DNA of 64,000 nt from Artemisia argyi (taxonomy: Eukaryota; Streptophyta; Magnoliopsida; Asterales; Asteraceae): contig CM060685.1 of NCBI GenBank assembly GCA_030686995.1, positions 127,869,823 through 127,933,822 of the forward strand, written 5' to 3'. The notes under the pieces are model-generated. The model had not been told where the DNA came from, did not search any database, and saw only the letters and a program-made list of their open reading frames with translations. How positions within the stretch are numbered: position 1 is the stretch's first letter; each line of letters begins with the position of its first letter. Made by a program: the position numbers and the translations under genes. Of this stretch, positions 59,216 to 64,000 are shown in pieces.

Positions 59216-60920
59216 TTAACATTTGGCTAGGATGCATGTATGGTGGTAATATTCACCAAGGATTGTAACTTGGTTGATAATTCCACATTTGATGGCTAGT
59301 GTTATGGTAGTTTTGTCTACTTTGGTTTCTTCTAGGTTGAGGGTTTTGGATCGAGGGTGAGGATTATTTGGTTTTCTTGGTGGTGGAGTTTTAGATCTTA
59401 ATTTGTGTTTAGATGATCCGACTTTGTTTTTCAAAGATGGTTTATAAAAAGTTTTACTTCTTCGTCACTAGCAATAGGTATTTTTCTATCTATTATGAGT
59501 ATATATTTAGGTTTTGATTCTAATGATTTTGGTTTGCTAGGTTCACATTAAAACTTTACATTTTTAGTTTCACTAGTTGAAGCTTCGGTTGAGTTAAATT
59601 CTAAACCGGTTTTATCTCCGGATACTCTTTGAACACTTATTATTTTCTTGAGTGAATGACTACTATTTTCAAATTGGTCAAGTTTGCAAATCTCTTGACA
59701 TGATTTACATTCTACGAAAACTTCTTTTCCTTTTTCTAATTGGTGTATTTCAGTTTTTAATTCGAGTATTTCGTTTTCTAATTGGTTGTTTTTTAGTGAT
59801 TTGTTTTTAATCATTACTTTTTGACCTAATTTGCATAGCCTATTATATTCACTATCTAAGTCTTTTTCGTCTAATGATAAGTTTTCGTCACTAAAGTATT
59901 CGGTTTCGGAATGTACTTCACTTGATGTCTTAGCCATAAGACACCTTTCTTTCTTTGTGGTTTCTTTCTCATCTTTTTCGATGAGATGATTTGGATCACC
60001 ACATTTGAAGCATTTCCTTTCACTCTTGCTATTTTTGTCATCTTTATTCCATTAGGATGCTTTCCTTTCATCATGCCGTTATCTAACGAATCTTCCTCGC
60101 CTTTTGAAGAATTTCTTGAAGTCTCTTACGGCCATGGCATATTCTTCGTCATCACTTTCGGAGGTTAAACTATCTTTGTCACTAGATTCCTTCCTAGCTT
60201 TCAAGGCAATTGACTTGTTTTGCTCTCTTTTTCCTTTGACCATTTTGGAATCTTTCTTTATTATCACTTCGTATACTTTCAAATTTCCAATTAATTCGTC
60301 AAGTTGTAGAGTTGACAAATTTTTAATTCCTCAATAGCCGTAACTTTAGCTCGCTATTTTTGATGAAGAGCCCTTAGAAATTTCCTAACCAAATTCTTAC
60401 TAGAAAAATTCTCATCAAGTGCTTTTAGACGACTTGTGATGATAGTGTTAAACCTAACAAAAGCGTTATCAATTGATTCCTCTTTCGGAATTGTAAATTG
60501 CTCATATTGTTGAACAAGGAGATCTATTTTGTTATCTTTGACTTGACTATTACCTTGGTGAGGTATTTGTAAAGAGTTCCAAATTTCTTTTGCGATTTCA
60601 CACATGAAAATTCTTTCATATTCTTTGCGTGGTAACGCATTATAAATTACCATTTTAGCCTCATTATTTTTTGCTAGTTTCCTTTTCAAATCATCATTTT
60701 GTTTTTCAAAAGATACAATTTCATCCTTTTTAGTTTCGGGATTATATTGAATAGGGGAGAAATCACCAAAGGTAATAACATGCCAAAGATCAAGATCTTT
60801 TGATTTCATATAAATTTCGAATCTATTTTTCCAATAAAGAAAACAATCACTTTCAAATAGTGGTGGTCTTTGCATAGATTGCCCTTCTAAATATTTTTCG
60901 GATTCCATAGATCGTTTCAA
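59216..60920 (-). pseudogene. G gag (copia type, broken)
   Basis: 60920-60354 (188 codons) has the copia gag core: RPPLFESDCFLYWKNRFEIYMKSKDLDLWHVI, KEIWNSLQIPHQGNSQVKDNKIDLLVQQYEQF and NTIITSRLKALDENFSSKNLVRKFLRALH. After a frameshift near 60350 come [13 protein letters not shown] and [19 protein letters not shown] (60318-60079). A stop at 60079 precedes a zinc-knuckle remnant [13 protein letters not shown] whose last Cys is missing (about 59990-60030). 59937-59548 is acidic then coiled-coil-like, and 59434-59216 is a Lys/Pro-rich tail. Gag would package RNA, but the protein is interrupted. Confidence 0.8.
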
Positions 60921-60960
60921 GTTTTAAAATACAATATATTTTAAAAATCTTGTTTGACGT

Positions 60961-60976
60961 GGCTCATGATACCAAT
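60961..60976 (-). other. Primer binding site of G (tRNA-iMet)
   Basis: On the minus strand the LTR end CTTCTAGTTTTCCACA is followed by ATTGGTATCATGAGCC, a close match to the initiator tRNA-Met primer site. Confidence 0.85.
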
Positions 60977-61374
60977 TGTGGAAAACTAGAAGGGGGGGGG
61001 GGGTTGAATAGTTTTACGTCTTTTTAATTTATTATGAAAACTTTTGTTTACTTTAAAACTTTGATTCGATCTTATGTGAATTAAACACTTGGCCAATATG
61101 AAAAAATGAATATAAATGAAAGTAAACAATGCAAGTAAAGTAATGAATGTAAAGATAAGGATGGAAATATCAAACCAAGACACGAAGGATTTATAGTGGT
61201 TCGGCTACGAAGCACCTCTTCGCCTTACTCCACTCCTCGAGTACCACACTCGAGAGTTTTCTTCACTATGTCAACAAACTCCCTTATGGCGGAGAAAACC
61301 TTACACACCTTGGCTTACACCGATTAACGACACTAAGCTAAATGTCGAGTTCTAATCCTAGCTAGAACCAATCT

Positions 61375-61535
61375 CACAACTTCTTCACTACTTCTTCAAC
61401 ATCTTCATAACTTCTTCACGATGTTTTCACAACTTCTTCACGCCCTCTTCACGACTTCTTCACGACTTCTACTCACCACAATATCTTCACAACTACTTAC
61501 TACTTCTACACAACTTCTTTACACCACAACTACTT
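61375..61535. repeat. ACTTCTTCAC tandem array in G LTR
   Basis: About ten imperfect units of ACTTCTTCAC(G/A) in 160 bp. Confidence 0.75.
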
Positions 61536-61799
61536 ACTTACACTACAATCTACTTAAGCACACAACACTTTACAAATTATCTAGCACTACTACAAGATGA
61601 TATTAATTACACTACAATACTTCTTCTATAGATGTTGAAGGAATATTCTTCTTTTGCGCTTGAATGGTTGAAGTTTTGGATCACTTGGAAACAAAAGCTT
61701 ATGATTATATAATCAAAGGATTTAAGAGAATAGGGAAGAAGATTTAGATCAAAAAGTTTGAGGTGCAAAAGGTGAGGAAAAAGTCTAGGGATTGTCCAG

Positions 61800-61908
61800 T
61801 ATTTATAGGTAAAGCTGGAGGGCAAAGGAGCATGGACGGTCCCCTTAATTAAGGGGCTGGTCTCCTTAATAATTAAGGGGAACGCTTTGTAAATTAAGGG
61901 GGCCGCCC
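61800..61908 (-). promoter_or_regulatory. U3 promoter of G: TATA box and palindromes
   Basis: TATAAATA (61800-61807, minus) with GGTCCCCTTAATTAAGGGG, GGTCTCCTTAA/TTAAGGGGAAC and TTAAGGGGGCCGCC arms 25-100 bp upstream. Confidence 0.65.
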
Positions 61909-62296
61909 TTACTAGACGTTGCTCAGCTTTGTCTTTTTGTGGGGAAGGTTTTTCTGGAACATTTTTGCCATTTTTGGTTGAAATTTTGAATTCATATATT
62001 TATAATGGATTTAGCATATTTATTTAATTCCAAAAATGATTTTCTGAAAGATATAAAATATTTGTGACATTTTATAAAAATCTAGTGATTAAGAAAATGT
62101 TCCTTTGATCATAAAATGCTTTAGGCATTTTGTTTATTCATACCTTAAGTGATTGAGTTGTTGAAATGGATATTAACAACTAAATACTTGTTTACGTACT
62201 AATCTTTGTATTTAATGATTGTACATTTTGTGATCAGCAAAATGTAGAGATATCGAAAAGTATTAATAACATTTTAGGCATTATTTATATCAACAA

Positions 62297-62410
62297 ATTG
62301 AACATACGTGATGGTTATGCCCCGGTAAGGCAAAAGAAAAGGAGTCAGGCTCCGGAAAGGAACAAAGCAATCAACGATGATGTAACAAAGTTAATAGAAG
62401 AAATAAGTCT
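62297..62410 (+). pseudogene. Tat-type reverse transcriptase fragment
   Basis: Reads KLNIRDGYAPVRQKKRSQAP then ERNKAINDDVTKLIEEI, which aligns with the start of RT in H (HKLKIRQGYSPVRQKKRGQALERAKAI). It adjoins the right end of G, so G probably inserted into, or beside, an older Tat element. Confidence 0.75.
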
Positions 62411-62749
62411 TTAGAGTTTTGTGACATGCAAGTGATTCCTCAACTTTAGAGTTGGTCCTCGATGGACGTGTCTATTAATGTAGTCAAGAAATATGTCTCC
62501 TTCGAATTCCATCCAACTTCATTCTCTGATTTAAATATTTTGTAACTGCTATTTACCTTTACCATATCCCAGGCATCATAATATACACATTCGAGATTAA
62601 GAGTAAGTCGTAATATTTTATAACCTGAGGAAACATGATCAGCATGGGTACCTTAAGGATTCTTATGTGTACCTTAGGTGATTACCGAACCAAGTTAAAT
62701 TCTTGTGTCTTTATTTATTTCGCAATTGTTCTATCTAATTACTTGTCTT
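62411..62749. other. Unassigned sequence
   Basis: No gene, repeat or element boundary recognised. Confidence 0.4.
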
Positions 62750-63413
62750 GAAAGTACGTTAATCACAGCACCGACTCACTCCACACCAATTGAAAGAGGT
62801 GTCACGTACAATAACATAAAACTTTTAACAAGTTGTTTTCCTTTGCCAGTAATGTGTGCAGCCAAAGCAACTACACCATATACAACAGCCTCATCAGAAC
62901 TAATTGTCTTGCGCAGATACTTACGTTAAAGAATTCGTCCAACGTTTGTTGTACTTTTGGAATCCATGTTAACCCACCAACATGGACCACCTCGTCCACC
63001 TTGCTCTTACCCCATTTCGCATCTTCCATGCATCTCTACATGGTTTCCATTAATTTGTCAAAGAAGTCCAAATTTAGCTCCTCAAATTTATCCCAGATTA
63101 TCTTGGATGAAAAATCAACACCGTCATGCAAACAATCAACTTCTATGGAAGTACGAGTTATGGAGAAAGTAATCATCTTTGCTCTTTCACAAGCTACTCT
63201 CAACCTTCCTAACGCTCTCGGGTTTGTATTGATAAATAGCTACCTCTTTCATTTTGGTGAGAACCATGGTAGAGATTTCTTCAGTGGCAAATTGCTTTTT
63301 GGGACACCCCTGTATGTGACTACCATCATAGGCTTAACACTTTGACCTTCAAACAATTTTAAATGGCCAAACTTTCATGTCACCTACCCCATGGAATCAC
63401 CAACTCTCCTCTC
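62750..63413 (-). pseudogene. HSP70 pseudogene, internally deleted
   Basis: On the minus strand, in order: DMKVWPFKI, then KPMMVVTYRGVPKKQFATEEISTMVLTKMKEVA, then directly [83 protein letters not shown], then [19 protein letters not shown] and VTPLSIGVE. This is the ATPase domain of cytosolic HSP70. About 180 residues between KMKEV and the ACERAK segment are missing, and several frameshifts and stops follow. The substrate-binding domain is absent. No intron is visible in what remains, so a retrocopy or a captured fragment is possible. Confidence 0.85.
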
Positions 63414-64000
63414 GTAATTTCATTTAGCATTTGAACAAGTTCATAGTACCATAAACATTATTGACTATGAATAATATTAAACATAGCAAGTTCCCATTTA
63501 AACGCAGAGCATTTAACATATTTAAGTTTTCAAATCATTAAAATTTAATATATAGTTTCTACATCTAATCCCTTATATATTTAATTGTCATTTTTGTTTC
63601 CTTACGCAATCAATCCAAAACCCTAAAGAATTTACTACTTTCATAAAATATAAAAATACATAAATAACCGCACCTTTAAAGTATTAGGAAGCCTCCTTAT
63701 TTTCCTCCTCGATATTGTCCTAGAAAATGAACTTCCAATCGGTATTTTCTCATGATACTCTGCAACGATTAGGTACACCGTCTAAAGGTTGAAAACTTCC
63801 TCATCGGTTCTTATAGCCTTTGGAATAATAGACTTGGTCATGTATCTAACCCTAAACTTTAATATATGAAAGATATGCCTGTTACAGTGTCTAAATCTCA
63901 AAATTTTTGCTGTTTGTCTTTCTTAGTGGCTAAGTTTGCTAAGTTTCTGAGTTCATTAAGTGATTCTTTTGGCGATCACTCATATTAATATATGGGGGGG
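63414..64000. other. Unassigned AT-rich sequence
   Basis: No gene or repeat recognised. Ends in a G run at 63993-64000. Confidence 0.4.

Larger units (their letters stand above)
42937..62295 (-). mobile_element. Element G: pol-less copia/SIRE-like LTR element
   Basis: Minus-strand element. 5' LTR 60977-62295, tRNA-iMet primer site (ATTGGTATCATGAGCC on minus, next to 60976), gag-type frames (59216-60920), then an envelope-like accessory gene (45363-46473) and a Pro/Ser-rich gene (44033-44773), a purine tract and part of the 3' LTR (42937-43545). Without H the interior is about 7 kb. No protease, integrase, RT or RNase H is found, so it needs a helper. Confidence 0.8.
60977..62295 (-). repeat. 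5' LTR of G (1319 bp)
   Basis: TGTGGAAAAC...TATATCAACA. Contains a G run (60993-61004), GGTTCGGCTACGAAGCACC typical of SIRE-like LTRs, an ACTTCTTCAC tandem array, TATAAATA (61800-61807) and palindromes (61832-61908). Its right part matches 42937-43545. Confidence 0.92.

Noticed and set aside
61375..61535. CRISPR-like array of short repeats
   Set aside because: Units are contiguous and imperfect with no spacers, in a plant LTR; a simple tandem array.
62833..63345. 170-codon plus-strand ORF
   Set aside because: It is the antisense of the HSP70 pseudogene; the minus-strand homology is clear.

Overview
This window is a nuclear plant-genome segment made almost entirely of nested transposable elements, with no intact host gene. 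The coding relics most resemble retroelement proteins I know from Asteraceae (daisy family): an Athila-type gag with a 'CETCGGPHPYHEC' zinc knuckle, an orphan retropepsin-like ORF ending near 'GFYKE', a SIRE-like accessory ORF with 'LPYGMFLTHLYRH', and a Tat-type antisense ORF with 'FPEGKVGVYTRFFEFAN'. The family assignment is inference from memory (about 0.6). Codon use, AT content and the (AT)n microsatellites fit a dicot.

Layout, named here A to H. A (1-3794, minus, partial) is a non-autonomous tRNA-Asp-primed LTR element with one retropepsin-like ORF. It sits in D (3795-4592), an Athila-type LTR fragment. D sits in the 5' LTR of C (4593-26847, plus), a non-coding tRNA-Asp-primed element. 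The 3' LTR of C is split by B (10773-26174, minus), a complete 15.4 kb Athila element with 4.1-4.2 kb LTRs, GATAT target duplications and a gag-pol broken by many stops and frameshifts. C lies in the 3' LTR of F (26848-42936, minus), a copia/SIRE-like element with no coding capacity. The 5' LTR of F is split by E (33616-42521, plus, AAGGG duplications), an 8.9 kb relative of A whose ORF is cut by a 2.5 kb CACTA element (35491-38013, TGA duplications). F lies in the 3' LTR of G (42937-62295, minus), a pol-less SIRE-like element with gag, an envelope-like accessory ORF and a Pro/Ser-rich ORF. Inside G, one (AT)n tract was split by a small inverted-repeat element (48281-48457) and by H (48539-58907, plus), a Tat-type gypsy element with gag, protease, RT, two RNase H domains, integrase and an antisense ORF. 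Right of G lie a Tat RT fragment and an HSP70 pseudogene (62750-63413, minus).

The most interesting signals are not the genes. Several LTR families carry hairpins whose two arms change together between families while the loop is kept (UUCG-loop stem; CATTTTT-loop stem; stems beside the polypurine tracts). This argues for selected RNA or DNA structure. Each family also carries its own GC-rich palindrome, repeated in the U3 promoter just upstream of the TATA box and again inside the element: TGACGSCGTCA in A/E, GGTCCCCTTAA/TTAAGGGGACC in F/G, AACCGGCCGGTT in C. All alignments were done by eye; no search or folding was run.
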